From the NCBI GenBank assembly GCA_949358305.1, contig OX442316.1, forward strand, positions 7,626,001 through 7,690,000: a stretch of DNA of 64,000 nucleotides. Direction: 5' to 3'. The stretch comes from Strigamia acuminata. Lineage: Eukaryota; Arthropoda; Chilopoda; Geophilomorpha; Linotaeniidae. The notes under the pieces are model-generated. The model worked only from the letters and a program-made list of their open reading frames with translations. It was not told the origin of the DNA and did no database searches. The translations under genes were made by a program, and so were the position numbers. Every line of letters begins with the position of its first letter. Within the stretch, counting starts at the first letter, position 1. This document shows, one piece after another, positions 48,097 to 61,300 of this stretch.

Positions 48097-51000
48097 TTCC
48101 TTTTTTTTATTGATTCAATCTCATCTTCCGACTAAGACATTACCAACATCGAAAACAAATTTCAACCTTATACGCACTTGCTGCTTTTCATTTGTAGAAG
48201 AGTTTTCATTTACATGAAACTTGATTTTTTGAAGTTTGTACTGAGCTCACATTATCAACAATAGGGTTAGGGAGGGGCAACGACATTTACAGTCCGCAGA
48301 GAAATTGTTGCCATTGTTCTCTCATTAAATCGTGTTCTATACTTTGCCCTAATCTAGACCCAAGCGAGCGGTCAGGTTGCTTGTTAATAACTCACTAATT
48401 TCCTCAACGTAATCTTGTTTGCATTAACTGTTAATGAAGTGCACGCTGCATGCGGCACACAAATCAAAGGGGCAGTTGACCTTGGATCACACTATAATTA
48501 CAATTACCAGATGTTCGAAATTGATCAAATGATACCGTTAGACAAATAACTCGTATTGACTAATCTATTTACAAGTGAATGTGTTGACTACATACGCATA
48601 TTGAAGCATTTAACTTGCGAAGGACGAAACTTTTGCAACCATCATTCGGTATTATTTTGCTACAAGGTTTTATTTTACATTTGCAATCTGACTTCGTATT
48701 CATTTCATGGCAAGTTGACTGTTACAAACGAGATGTTTTCTGGGTGTTGTTATTACTTTGACAGGAAATGGGTAACACGAACTACATTGCGAAAAACGCG
48801 TCGAGAGAATTAGAGGCTTGTCTTTGTTTGTTGTTTTGTTTTTATTTTATGGGGGTAATGTTTGTAAATCAGGAGACTAATTTATAATTTAATTATTGTT
48901 ATCTTTTGTTAATTACTTCATAGCGAAATTCAATATTAAAAATTATACTCACCAGACCTTAGGCAGTATGTGAAAAATAATAAGAATTTCAATGTTTTTT
49001 TTTGTTGTTTTTCCTTTGTTAAAATGATTGCTTGTAAATTTTTACTCGGACTACTTGAATGTTAAAGGAGAACTTTAATGAAAAGTTAATTTAAAAATTA
49101 TTTTCTTTAATTGAATTTTCGCGTTCGATGAGGAAACTAATTTATTGATGGCATTATGTGAAAATTTATTCACAGATGGTATTGATTTTACGGAATGTAA
49201 TGGGCAATCTATACACGGATTTTTGATATGTCGATATCTAATGTTGTCCAATTGATTATTTTTAGATCAAATGTCAACCGGTTAGTGGTTGTTTTCCTTT
49301 ATGATTTTTTAATGCAAAAACGGTGCTGCACTGCACTGCACTTGCGAAAGTGGGGAAACAAAGTCGCTTGTATGAACCTTGGTATTAGTCCAAGTATGAT
49401 ATCCGACGAGAATTGGATGCAAAAGGATCAAAGGTAGAGAAACACAGGATTAAAAAGAAGAAAATATAAAATAAAAAAAAAATATTTTTTTAAAATTATT
49501 TTTAATTTTTATTTGGTTTAAAGTTAGAAATTCTTGGTTGAAATCAATGTGTTCAGAGAGGAGGAAGATTGCATACAACTTTTTCATTAAAATTAATTTG
49601 AATGTGAAAATCAATCAATAGATTGCATTCAAAAATAGAAAAACGCCTGAAACACGTTTCATTCTCCTACGTTTCGTGCGTCGTTTTTGGATGTGGAGTG
49701 CAGTAATTAAAAGACAATAATAATAGTAATTAAAATAAAAATGTAAAAAAAAGTAGCAATTTTCGCGAAAGCTTCATATTCTCCTTCATTTGTATTTGGT
49801 GTCTCATTTAGAGGAACGAATGCCAAAAAAACGTGAGAATGTTTTTATTTTTCAACGCACTTAAGAATTTAAATAGAAATAGCGCAGTTTGAACCTGGAA
49901 ATGAATTCAAAGTGGCAACTAGAAACTCAATTCTACACTGTTTTGGATAAACTCAATACTGAAGTTTCACGATATCCGTGGGCTTACAAAGGAGAATAGA
50001 GTTAGCCAAGTTTGTTAAGTCCACGTAGCAAAGCTCGTTGTTTACAGCCAATCTCAGGTGAGATTGCCTGGGACCGAGGGTTGAGTTGGAGCTAACGATT
50101 TTGGACATCAGACGGGAACTTTAAATTCCCAAAAGAAAGATTAAAAGGATCTTTTGGCTTGCCAAACCAAACTGTTTAGAGAATAGCTGCAGAGTTGATG
50201 GATAAGTTTACTTGCCCTTAGAGGCACGCCGCGCAAAAATTAACTATGTGTGAAAGATGGAAAAACAATTTTAAATGTAAATAAATTGCATTTTACCTTT
50301 GCCTTTAGCAGTAATCCAATTTGGAGTCAAAAAATGGCGTGTAATTAATGGATTACACAAATTGGAAAACAGGGAGAAGCTTTTTGGGATTTCACAGGAC
50401 GATGGCGTTGGTCTGAAAGACTTGGTTATTAATGTGAATCAAAAATTATGGACATAAAAGGAGAAGAGAGAGGGTTTTAATTCAGTTATTACGGAATGCA
50501 TTAAGTTGATACTTGTTTTACTCAAGTTTCCCCAGCTGTCCCTTAATGCTATTGGCATCATCTTCCACCAGTAATCATCTCTTTCGCGCTATTGTAAAAT
50601 ATGCAGCTGAACATGTTCGTTTTATCGATTTTCCAAAGTTTAAAAAAAATATAAAAAGATTTCCAGATTTCCATTAAAACCAAACCTAAAATAAGATAAT
50701 GCATTCTTTACGCAGCAGATGCGACCAGCTATATTGCTATCATATTAGAACTATTTATAGTGACTGTAATGTCTTTGTCAATTGAGGAGAAAAGGACTTT
50801 TTTTTTTAATAAAAAGCAATTGGGAGGTTTTTTATGCAATAAAAGACAAAGAAGACAATAGAAAAAGAGGCTATGCAAATGAGATGCTGCAAAAATGATG
50901 ATACTGTGTCAATCATAAAATAATCCTTTTTTCCTCCATTTTGCTCGAACGAATTGAAAACAATGGTCCGGGAATATTGATGATTTGAGGAAGATCAGTA

Positions 51001-53178
51001 AATCAATATTAAACTGTAGCTAATAAACTTTTTTATAAGTAAAATCACGCCTTTTTATGCAAATTTTGACGCGCTTTACAGGATTTTGTTTTATGGATTT
51101 TTGCATAAAAAAATTTTGGTGCATTTCTGCTGATAAAGTTGAAATGTTTTAATGGACTTGTATAAAGTTATGGCATCAATCTTGGATGTAAGTTAGATCG
51201 ATTCGAGTAGATGCTGGTATGGTAAGTTTGTTTTAAAGTATTATCGTTTTGGAAAAAGACTAATTTACACGTAATTAATCGATTTTCTCTACGATTTTTG
51301 AACCGTGTGGTTTCATTTAAATTCGACCAAATCAATATACCCGTACACTTTTTGTATCGCTCCGACGATACCGTTTCAATATTGAAGTTTAATTTGCACA
51401 TCGATTTCACTGTGTCAAATCGATATTGGATTTATCTTTACTTGCCTCGATGTTCAGATGTCACTTAGAAAACCTATTAAAACCCAAACAATCTAGAAAG
51501 TTGTCCCAAGCCATGAAATCAGGAGAATTTTAATTTGTAGTTGATATTATTATTTTTAATTTGCAATTTTAATTATATGTTGCAGTGATCCCAGTGAAAG
51601 CCTGCATTCGTGTAGCAAGGGCATGGAATAAAACCAAATTACATTTTGGGGGTTCATCTAGTTACTCGCAGTGCATTTTCGTGCGATTCTGCTTTATGGA
51701 CACCTCTAATTTGAGATATACAGTAATTAGAATTCATTATTTACAAACTACAACAATAATAATGCAACGTTTGAGATTGAAACGAGATATTTACATTTGA
51801 GGTGGCATAATTGATAACCGTGAATAAACTGCGAATGAAATAACAAGTGAAATGTGAAAACATCACACGAATTGAAGTGATGGCGTTGTTGTTTTAATGA
51901 AGCTCCAGTAAATATGCGGGTGAATGTACAACGTTTTGCATAATTTATGTACACGTTTTATATTTCTTCTTTATAAACTAGATGCTCAGTGAATTTAACT
52001 TTAACTTTTGCTTTTCCAAATGTTCAGTTTTAACGGAGACAAGCTTCGATCAATTTCCCTGACTTGTCTTACAAACATTTCATTTTTTACCACGTTTTTA
52101 CCATAATTTTACCCGAGCTGGCGAGAACAATCAGTCAATCGTCGCCAGGGTTTCTTTCCCCTTCCCTGTTATTTCAAATTTTAAGTTGAATGTTAAAATG
52201 GTAAATATTTAAATTACGTGCGTAAATATTGTTGTGAATTTACGAATTCAATTACCAGTTTTCTTCGTCAAATCGAATTCAGTTTATTTGTATCTATAAA
52301 AAAAAAATTTAAAACGTTAAAAGTGAGCGACTTATTGTATTTGGAAGTGAAGTATGCTTCTTGAGTCGTTAACAAGAAGAAAAAAAATTATCAGCACCAT
52401 TCGCCCAATAAAAATAAAATTATCGTAGAAATAGAAAGAAGGACGTTCTAAAATTGGGGCCGCAAGTGAAAAAGTGATAAAAGGAAGGAAAAGAAAAACT
52501 TATCGATCTCATGCAAAAAGGTGATAAATATTCACATGTAAAAAAAGCAATTTCTTCATATGCAGCTGCTTCATTAACGTTTCTTGAACGCGCTTCTCGA
52601 CCCCTGATAATTGCTTGTCAAATAATAGAAAATCTTTTAGAAAAACATACATTCCCCATTGGTTTTTTTTTCCTTCTTTTTTTTAAAATAATAAAAAAAA
52701 ATTTGACTTGTTGGTGTCGGGTTCAATTTTCGAAAAAGTAAAAATATTGAAAAATCGAGTAAATTAAAAAGTAGAAAAAATATATTTTACAATATCTTTT
52801 TAAAATAACAAAAATGTTTGTGAAGGCTGAATAAAAAATAAAAGCAATAGCTGAAAGCAATTAAAATTAATATAAATTTGCAACAAGTTAATTTTAATTA
52901 AGCGATGGTAATAAAATGAATAGCAATCATTCCTCTTTAAAGAATGTAAACTATTGAATTCCTTAACGAAATCTGTAGAATTGGAGAATGCTCAGCAAAC
53001 CATGGCAACAACAGCTTGACTAATGTATAAGACCGTCAACTTCAATTTGAGATGAGGACACTAACTTTTCAATAGGTTGAATCAACATTACCAACGCAAC
53101 TGACGTTTCTAGTGGTAATTCTTCTCTTGGCTGTCTCTTCAGTGCCCTGAGCACTTCTTAGCCAAAGCGGCTTGTAGG
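47574..53178. other. Long non-coding stretch
   Basis: About 5.6 kb. It contains a TTTA microsatellite at 48064-48098. Open frames such as 48556-48813 and 49228-49437 are short and without features. No RNA gene or transposon recognised. Confidence 0.45.
48064..48098. repeat. TTTA microsatellite
   Basis: About nine tandem copies of TTTA, essentially uninterrupted. Confidence 0.95.
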
Positions 53179-53499
53179 TTATGTACTTGGACAGTAATAA
53201 GATCGATCAGGTGATGTGTGCAGTAGCGTATTTGAGCAAACGGGGTCACGAATGAACCGTGAGTACAATTTATGGTTTTTAATAACGGCCCCATGTGTGA
53301 CACTATTGTCAGCGAAGCTAATTTCTTTAAGTGCACTGGGCTCGACTGATTTGTCTTTGCACTCGCTCGGTTTATTGGGTGTCGGCTGTGCATTTTTCCT
53401 CATGGTGCTTTGCATTGTCGTTGTCGCCGACGCTTCATTATCATCATCACGTAGTGAGAGGTCACTGACCAAGCTGGGACCCTGCATCATTTTCATCAC
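53179..53499 (-). CDS. Possible coding exon or small gene, unknown
   Basis: Minus-strand frame from ATG 53499, which stays open for a further 20-odd codons upstream (RRGGAIRQLKLPRKSKFQQI) to a stop at about 53575. The sequence is hydrophilic with balanced composition (MMKMMQGPSLVSDLSLRDDD, later MRKNAQPTPNKPSECKDKS and KEISFADNSVTHGAVIKNHK), unlike chance AT-rich frames. A possible donor (CCAA|GTACAT) lies just before the stop. The opposite strand is also open over the same span with hydrophobic content, so strand choice is uncertain. No domain recognised; it could be one exon of a widely spaced gene. Confidence 0.3.
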   Translation of the reverse strand: MMKMMQGPSLVSDLSLRDDDNEASATTTMQSTMRKNAQPTPNKPSECKDKSVEPSALKEISFADNSVTHGAVIKNHKLYSRFIRDPVCSNTLLHTSPDRSYYCPST

Positions 53500-54158
53500 T
53501 CGTCTAATCTGTTGGAATTTGCTTTTGCGCGGTAATTTCAGTTGCCGTATCGCACCACCTCGTCTTCCAATTTAGCAAGATGAATAATTGAAACATAACT
53601 CTCTTTTATTTTCGTTATAACAGACTGCAATTTCCATGTTAACAGCCTACGGTGAATTAATGCAGTGTTGACAAAAATTCTATTTTTAAAATTTTTTAAT
53701 TTTTAAAATAATCAATTTTTTTTAAGTTGAAATAAAAATTTGGGAGGAAATAGAATTGAAAGAATAAACAAAGTCGCGATACTGCTTTGGAGGAAATTAA
53801 GAAGCGCAAAAATCAATTTAATCAAACTTTCGGTGTGGAGAAAAGGCGGAAAAAGAGAAAACAAGATGAGACGTGGGGAAAAAAACACTTGAGATAATTG
53901 GACTAATAAAAGCACACTTTGATTGTAGTGTTTAGAATAGGTTTGCTGAGCCCTATTTAATAGAATCGAATGAGATCGAGATTATAAAATTAGAAGAAAA
54001 AAACACAAGAAATGCTTTAAGTCGGTTAATCTAATAAAGAAAAAAATTAGCATTTGCTCCGAATCCGAATCCTAAGTAAATTTGCTTTTAATGGCACTTT
54101 TTAGTTATTTAAATGGGATTGTAATTTAAATGCTAACTTTTTGAGTCGATTGCGAAAA

Positions 54159-54184
54159 GCTACCCCTGGGCTTTGCTGCAGCGC
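54159..54184 (-). repeat. Recurring 24-base motif, copy 2
   Basis: Reverse complement reads GCGCTGCAGCAAAGCCCAGG followed by GGTAGC, close to the copies at 40388 and 57482. Confidence 0.5.
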
Positions 54185-57100
54185 GTTGTCGGCGAAATAC
54201 AATTACGAGCATCATTTTGTTCGAAATTTGTGTAAGCCACGCATTTACTAAAATCCGATATAGAATAACATGATTGTATTGAGTGAATTGACCCCTTTAA
54301 CTTGTTTGCAGGGCTTGACATTAATTGGATATCAACATGAACTTGCCCTACGTTGGTTATGTGTATCGTAAGTGCCGCTTCCCATAAACTATGTGAACGG
54401 ATCAAGTTAAGGAAGCAATCGGCTTATCTTGTTGTCCAAATCGCTTTGCCTATAGGGGCTATTTTTCGCCGTAACTATTCTTAAAGGTTAATGGATAAAT
54501 GTGTTTTTGGTTATGCTGAATTCCTGCCAGCTGTTTTTGACCAGTGAATAAGTTCTTTGAGCCGGAATTTATGTGCGGTGTATACGCTTTTGTGCAACTT
54601 AATGCGAACACTGACTTTGTATAAAGAAACTCTCCTTTGAGAATGAAGTAATAATTCAAATGAGTTTCTTCCCTTCGTTCATAGACATCAGGAAATTTTT
54701 CCGCTTTCATGAAATTTTCACACGTAAATATAAACACATCTGAAAGAAGTTTCTCTTTGGATGTAATGTAGCGAAACTTACAAGTACGTATTTTTAAAAG
54801 TTTATTTTTGTCAGTTTTGAGCAAACAAGAAGAAAAATAACCTATCAACACAAAGTAATTGTTATTTTCTTCAATATGTATGCTAATAAACGAGTTGAAA
54901 GTCGGGAAAGGATTCCAACAAGGCAGGAAATTGAACATTTTTATAAATTTATTGTTTAAAAAATAGAATTACATTTTGCATCTTGTGGTTTCTTTTTCGC
55001 TTTGAAATGTGTAAAATGACAGTTCGGCAATCATTTTAAATATCAAATGATGTGGGAGATTGCTGTCACCGATTGGTTGGTGCTGCAGCTCCTTTTATCG
55101 ATTGTAATCAGAATTTACGCATTTGATAATACAGACACGTTTTTAATCTATACACGGGTCTCTGTTAAATCTCAAAGTTTAAAAAATAATTTGCAAACTT
55201 TTTGGAGGGGAGAATAGGGAAAGAGGAGTCTATGCTGATCAGTGTGGAATGGACAGACGTGAGCATCCAAGTGAGAAATAGAGTGAGGTCAGAGTTAGGT
55301 CGTGCGTATACCCTAGAAGATATTGAGTGCAGTGCAAACTGTCCCCAGTTTGTCTCCAACTGTAACATTCCTTCTCAAGAAGCAGAGGAAGGCAAAAAGG
55401 AGGGGGAAAAAAATCAAGACGATGAGACCTTTTTATTATTCTAAACTGTAAAAATTTTATGGTTGCTCAACCAAACAAACTCTTTGGTCTTAGTAAAATG
55501 AATTTTTTTTTGTTCGTGGAATATTTTTATGAAGAGAAAAATGAAAAAAATAAAAATAAGAATAAAAATAAGAATAAATTGAATAATGATTTTTTTTTCA
55601 AATTGGCAGACGAAATAAAAGAAAAACACTTTTAATTACTTGTATGGAAATGCATTGAATAACTAAATTTTTTATTTTTTGTTTTTTTTTTTAATTTGCT
55701 GCTAATTAGCAGTCTTTCTGGTTTTTGCAGTCTCGTTTTAAAAATTGCTGCGATATCCCTTCATTTTGTGAGGTTTTAAAGCAACGCAACGTTGGATTTT
55801 GGTTGTTTTTGCTCGAAACTTTTTTATTTTTCTTTGCTTGTTGTAGCAACTAGTTGGCTTGTCAATATCAATTAGGAGACCACAGGTAACAGCAAGCAAC
55901 AGCCAATTCAACACTACCTTTAGAGGGTCACAAGCTACAAGAGGTCGCTTCACTTGACTCGTTTCAAATGTCGGTGCACACAACTGAAATCCTCTTTAAT
56001 CTATCGTACACATTGAGGCAGGTTGTTTTTCTTTTTTACACAGCTGCGTGGCTTGATCTTCAACAGAATTGATCTTTTTAAAACTCTAAATGCTCGAAAC
56101 GGCGAAGGTTGCTACGCATTAGAACACTTTTATTTCCTTTTCTCTTAAAGTTATCTGCATCGTGTACATGCCGAATTTCCTAATTTATGACGCGCGTTTC
56201 TACTAGTTATTTTAGCCAACAAGTTATTTGTTTGTGTATTTTAAAGGGTCGGAAATGAGAAAAAAATAAAACAATTCTTGGTGTTATCAGAAGTAATAAA
56301 CCCTTACTTGTGGTGTTACGGGTTATGCCATGAATCGGTTTAGGTTAGTCGAGGGAGAAATTGATATATTTAGTACGACGCTTCAATGGCAACGGCTAAA
56401 GAAGAAACATGCAGAAATTTAGGATCTTGGAAGAATTTCTAGTGGCCATATCTTCTTCTCAAATTAAGTGCCTTCTCAATTGAGTTGTAAGGCCACTTGC
56501 GCCGTAGTGCACAGATTTAAAAGCATGAGCCTTTTCCTTCTCTCCGAACGTTGCCAAAGCCATAAATCGGCGACAGGATTCACTTGCTTTTGTCTCCATG
56601 CTCAATTAAGCAAAGAACAAATTGGGGTAATAAGAGAATAGGCCGAAAGTTTATTTTGCTACGGTTTAAGAATTACATGACTCAACTATTTTTGCTCTTA
56701 AATTTGTTTTTAATATAGATAAAAATATGGAATGAATTCTTGTTTGAAATGGAGTAATAACATCATGTATTTTATTAGCTGTGACTATCTTTTTGAATAC
56801 AGTTAGTGAAATGTTTTCTTTCATAAATAATTGTTTTGGGAGTTTCAGTGGTGAAGAGAGTTGTGTATTTAGGAGATGTGTTAACTATTTATAATGTTCA
56901 CTATAAATGAATAACGTCACTTGTAAACTCTTATCATTTTCACATTTCTTTTTTTTAAAAATTTGGCATGACTTTCTGGTGGGATTTGAATAGCACATCA
57001 AGTGGATTTTTGGATATTTTTTGGCTTAGTAGCATGCAGGATAAAAATGCTATACGATAAAAATGAAATTACTTTTCATAGAGTTGTGATGGAATAAAAA

Positions 57101-57481
57101 TCTTAGAAATTTTTTGAAAGTTGAAGCGTATAGTACGCTGTGTTAGTACTGCACAAGTCACTTTAAATATTCACGCAGTGCGAATTTTTTCCTCTCGTCC
57201 AAAATCTGTAATTCGGTGAGAAAAAGAAACTAAAGTTGCATTAAAGTGTTTGGTTACGTGTGAAAATGCCCTCTTTAAATTTATATTTATTTTCAACTAT
57301 TGAATTATTTAATAGTATTATTACAATACACAGTGGATTACGCCGGACATCGAAATGTAGTTGGGATGTTTACATAGCAGAATCCAATTCGTGCAGGCAC
57401 ATTTTCCCCCTTGTGTTAACTTGGTATGGCTCAATTATCCAGATAAGTGAAATTCACATTTTTACTTATCTTGATAGAGAA

Positions 57482-57505
57482 GCGCAGCAAAGCTTCAGGG
57501 GCAGC
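57482..57505 (+). repeat. Recurring 24-base motif, copy 3
   Basis: GCGCAGCAAAGCTTCAGGGG followed by CAGC, close to the copies at 40388 and 54159 (minus). Confidence 0.5.
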
Positions 57506-57680
57506 AAACTGACATCCTCCCATAGAATGTTGAGTTTGGTATATTTTTTTAAACGTTTAGGCTTAAAATGGTGCAAAAAATGGGAAATAACCGAACCGAT
57601 GCCAAATTATAATATAATAAATAACACCTTTTAATTTATTTATACCACACTGCGTTGGATTTTAACATTGAAATAAGCAA

Positions 57681-58136
57681 ATGGGAAAAAAATCCAAAGA
57701 TGTTTTATTATTGGTAGATGAACCATTTTTATCTGTGGAAGAAGCCAATTTCGCATGTCATTTGCTGCAGCCGTTCAAATCTGAACTCATACAGCCATTC
57801 TACACCATCTTCCTTCCCTCGACGCTCTGGAAACTCGATAGATGTGTGCACGCGCGACGGGCCACCCATAAAATGCTGCTTGTTCCAACCAAGTTACCTT
57901 GTCAAGATGACTGCAACTGCCGCCTCATCCCTGCCGTTTCCCACCCATCAAATTGCATTCCACACCAGCCATCGACCATGGAGCCCACCGATAGCAAGAA
58001 AAGAGACAACGGAGAGACCTTTGCTATCTTAGCTTTTCATCGGCTGAGGGCACTGGTGGGGAAAACCAAAGGTCGGAAGGGTCTAAAAAGTTTAATCTTG
58101 TTGACATTTCACGTGAAAGAACTTGTGAGAAGGTGA
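57681..58136 (+). other. GC-richer island with a 151-codon open frame, coding status doubtful
   Basis: ATG at 57681 (MGKKSKDVLLLVDEPFLSVE) opens a 151-codon frame through an island (57,750-58,080) less AT-rich than its flanks. A second plus-strand frame of 104 codons overlaps it, so openness alone is weak evidence. The product is Cys-, Pro- and His-rich in the middle (KLPCQDDCNCRLIPAVSHPS) with no signal peptide or known domain. It may be a regulatory island or an isolated exon. Confidence 0.2.
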
Positions 58137-58285
58137 AACAGTTTCGCTTTTGTGTGGGTATTTAGAGGTGTATGCGCCATCATTACCACGGTGAAAGTGG
58201 TTTTTTTAGGTGGCATTAATTAAACCATTTCATTAAACTTCATTTCGCTGTCTGTTACCTTTAATGCGATAAACTTAAAGGCAAA

Positions 58286-58325
<40 letters not shown>

Positions 58326-61300
58326 AATTTTGAATTAATTTGTTTAATTTTAAACTAAACATTGTTTTGAATTGTCTGATCGTAAATTCTAAATTACCTT
58401 CATCATTGCTTAATGTTATTGGGATGAATTCAAAACAGTTTATCCCGTTTTCCCCATCGGGTAATTGTTTTTTTTCTTTTTATATATAAAAGGTCTTCTC
58501 AAATTAGATTTTAGGGGGAAAAAATTGTTCACAGGGGATCGGGTCGAGTTGCAAGAAAAACTATTGTCTGTACGTCATGGAAACTAGTGATGAGATAAAG
58601 TAAATGAAAATTTAAGTTGTTTACAGAAGTTTAAGAAGAAAGAAAGCTGTCTTTCAAAATGTTAAATTACGTTGTTTTAAAAAATAAGTTATCTACAATT
58701 GGGAAAATGTGGAAATCCACTTTAAGTTCACCACAATGAAAAAGGCAATTTAGGTGTTGTTTACGACTTAAAAGATTATAATAAAAAAGTTACGAGAAAA
58801 TGTCGAAAATTTAAGAATCTTATTTTGTAATAAAATTGTTTGCCTTTGAATTTTTTTTTTTTTTTTTTTGTTGCTTCTTTTAATTTAAAATTTTAAATTA
58901 CTTGAAGAGTTTAGAAGAATAAATAGGAGTAAGAAAGATAATTGAATTCTTTTAACTATGAAATTTGTTCAGTGTTCTTTTTTGTCATTGGTATTCGTTC
59001 AGTCTATTTGAATGAAAAACGTTCTCTGGTGAAAATTGCTCTGGCGCCACCAGAAAGACTTCATTCTTTTTACTGCGGTCTGATTTTGTCGGCGACTGTC
59101 TTTCAATCATTTTGCATTTCACCGAAAGAAAATATAAAGCTAACAAAAAAAACAAGATGCACCTCATTAAGTATGCGTATGTCGAACACTTTTGTTGACT
59201 GATGACTTTTCTTTTTTTCTAACTTCGAACCTGTGTTGAATGAAATTGAAATTAGAAAAAAAGTTTCTAACTTTTTGTAATTTAAAATGGTTTATTTAAA
59301 AAAAAAAAAATGCAAATTTTAATTTTGAAGGAAATGACGCAGTATTTGTGATGGCTTTAATAGTTATTAATTTCGAGTGCGTTCAAATCCTTATTTTTTA
59401 TACAAAATTACTGTCTAAGTCGGTGGAATTATGCCGGTTATCAAATTCATTCGAACGGAAACATCAAATTTATTCTAAATAAACTTTATTAAAACATTAC
59501 TGCATTGACTCGAATTCATTAAATTGATTGCCAAGTCAATTGATTCTATTCCTAATCTGGTTTTTAATAGATTTCATAGCTTCACCCAGTAATTTTTAAG
59601 CGTCTCATTTCAACTGGAAACCGAATTTTCCCATATAAATAAATGAATACGTGAAGCAATGCTGAAACAAAAACAACAGGGTGTAAATTCTACTCTAAAA
59701 ACATGAGAAAAAGCCATAAATCTAGACCTTTCTTTAATGTCTTATAATATCTTGTGTTCGCTCACACACGACAAGAATCGTTTATCAGTGAAAGATGTAG
59801 TTTCGTACATGCACACAATTAGACTTTCCTTATCGCCGCAAGGAGGAGTGTTGTAAACTCTAATGGTCACATTAATGTCATTAAAGTTTGTGTTAATTTA
59901 ACTGGTGGAAAAGTTTGAAAGGCAATTCCATATTAGCCGTACGCAGGACGTCGGAATGGGGTTTGCAGGGAAGCTTTAGTCTTTTCTTGGTGATGCGAAT
60001 TCAATGAGAATTAAACACTTCATTAGACATGGCTTGCAAGTGAATTGCAATTTAATGACCATCCAATTTTTATTGGGTTTTTAAAGTAGCAGTTTGCTGG
60101 CGTATAAACTTGTGACTTATTTCGCAAGTTGTCAAAGAAATTCACTTCTTGCTGCTTTTCTAAAGAGCCGCTAAAGCCTGTCGCGTCAAAGCCAAGGATT
60201 TTGAACGCACTTAGTGTAGGTACGTTGAAAATGTCTGGCTGCGGTTGCCGAAGCAAGTTGGGAGTTGTTTGCCTATATTTTCATTATAGATTTACTAGTG
60301 TGTCTAGCAGTTGTTTACCGGAAAACGCCGTCTAAGCAGCCATTTGTTGGAGATACTTCCCCGAGGAGGCGTTTGTAAGTTAATGTGTGTTGCGATCAAG
60401 CAAACCTAGAGCTCAATCAACTCTGGGTATGTAGCACAAGCTATAATCCCGAAGGAATTTTGTGACTGTTGAAAGTGAAAACACTTTTCATCTAGCAAGT
60501 GGAAGTGCGCTGAGTATTAAATATTCATGCGATTAGTGGAGAAATTTCTTCCAGCAGCAAGCTTAGAAAATGCAGACAGATATGTGATGTATAGTGACAT
60601 TAATGAAGTTCATTTGGATTCTGCTTGGCCTTAGCTGTTAGGTATCTCCAATGCAATTGCTTGGAGAATACGATATCAAGTGGTATTAGGAGATTTGTGC
60701 GAAATATTTACTCAATCAAACTTATTGAGTTGTGTAGTCGAGAGAGGGAGTGTGTTTTACATCACTTGTGGTTTTGTAATCATGTTGATTGAATTCGCTT
60801 CAAGGCTTAGTAATCTCGTTTTCTTGTTGATTCACCATCTTGGTCGGTCTCCTCTTAGAATTTCAACTATTTTCCTCGCTGCGCTGAATGAAAGTTGGAG
60901 AAAATACAAAATTCCGCCCGAGTGGATCTGGGTATATCTTCCTCCATCTCGTTTCCATTCTACTGCCTCTTGTGGTTTAATGAAGGAAGAAAGTGCTCAG
61001 GTTGTTAATTAGATTATTTCATAATGGCTTTTCTTGAGTTTGACTAAATGTGTCGAGGATGAAATGCACGTTGGGACAAACAGTGGAAGAGAAAGTCCTT
61101 CGATTCTATAATGCACTCTGTTTGCAATTCTTCAAATCTCGAGTTGTTATGACAAACTTGTTTTTTTTTTTTTTTTTTCTTCTCTTTTTCGAATTTTTTT
61201 TCTCGAGGGACTGACACCAGCTGGCATTGCGCAGAATAGGATTCTGGAGGTGTGAGTGAGAAAAAGTGGAATGCACCCAATGTGTGTAAATGTTTGAATA

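Larger units (their letters stand above)
53500..57680. other. Long non-coding stretch
   Basis: About 4.2 kb with two copies of the recurring 24-base motif. The 159-codon frame at 54459-54938 (minus) is dominated by Phe, Lys, Asn and Tyr and looks like chance. A local AATAAG/AATAAA repeat occurs near 55.55-55.58 kb. No gene or RNA recognised. Confidence 0.45.

Noticed and set aside
54459-54938. 159-codon minus-strand frame
   Set aside because: Composition is dominated by Phe, Lys, Asn and Tyr as expected for chance frames in AT-rich DNA; no motif or splice context.
60654-60675. Sequence resembling miR-137 (ATTGCTTGGAGAATACG)
   Set aside because: It has an extra base and lacks the 3' part of the mature miRNA, and no supporting hairpin was apparent.
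60680-61012. 110-codon plus-strand frame
   Set aside because: No recognisable domain, no splice context, and start codon uncertain; likely chance.
61161-61178. T-run as a retroelement poly(A) tail
   Set aside because: No retroelement coding or 3' sequence and no target duplication beside it.
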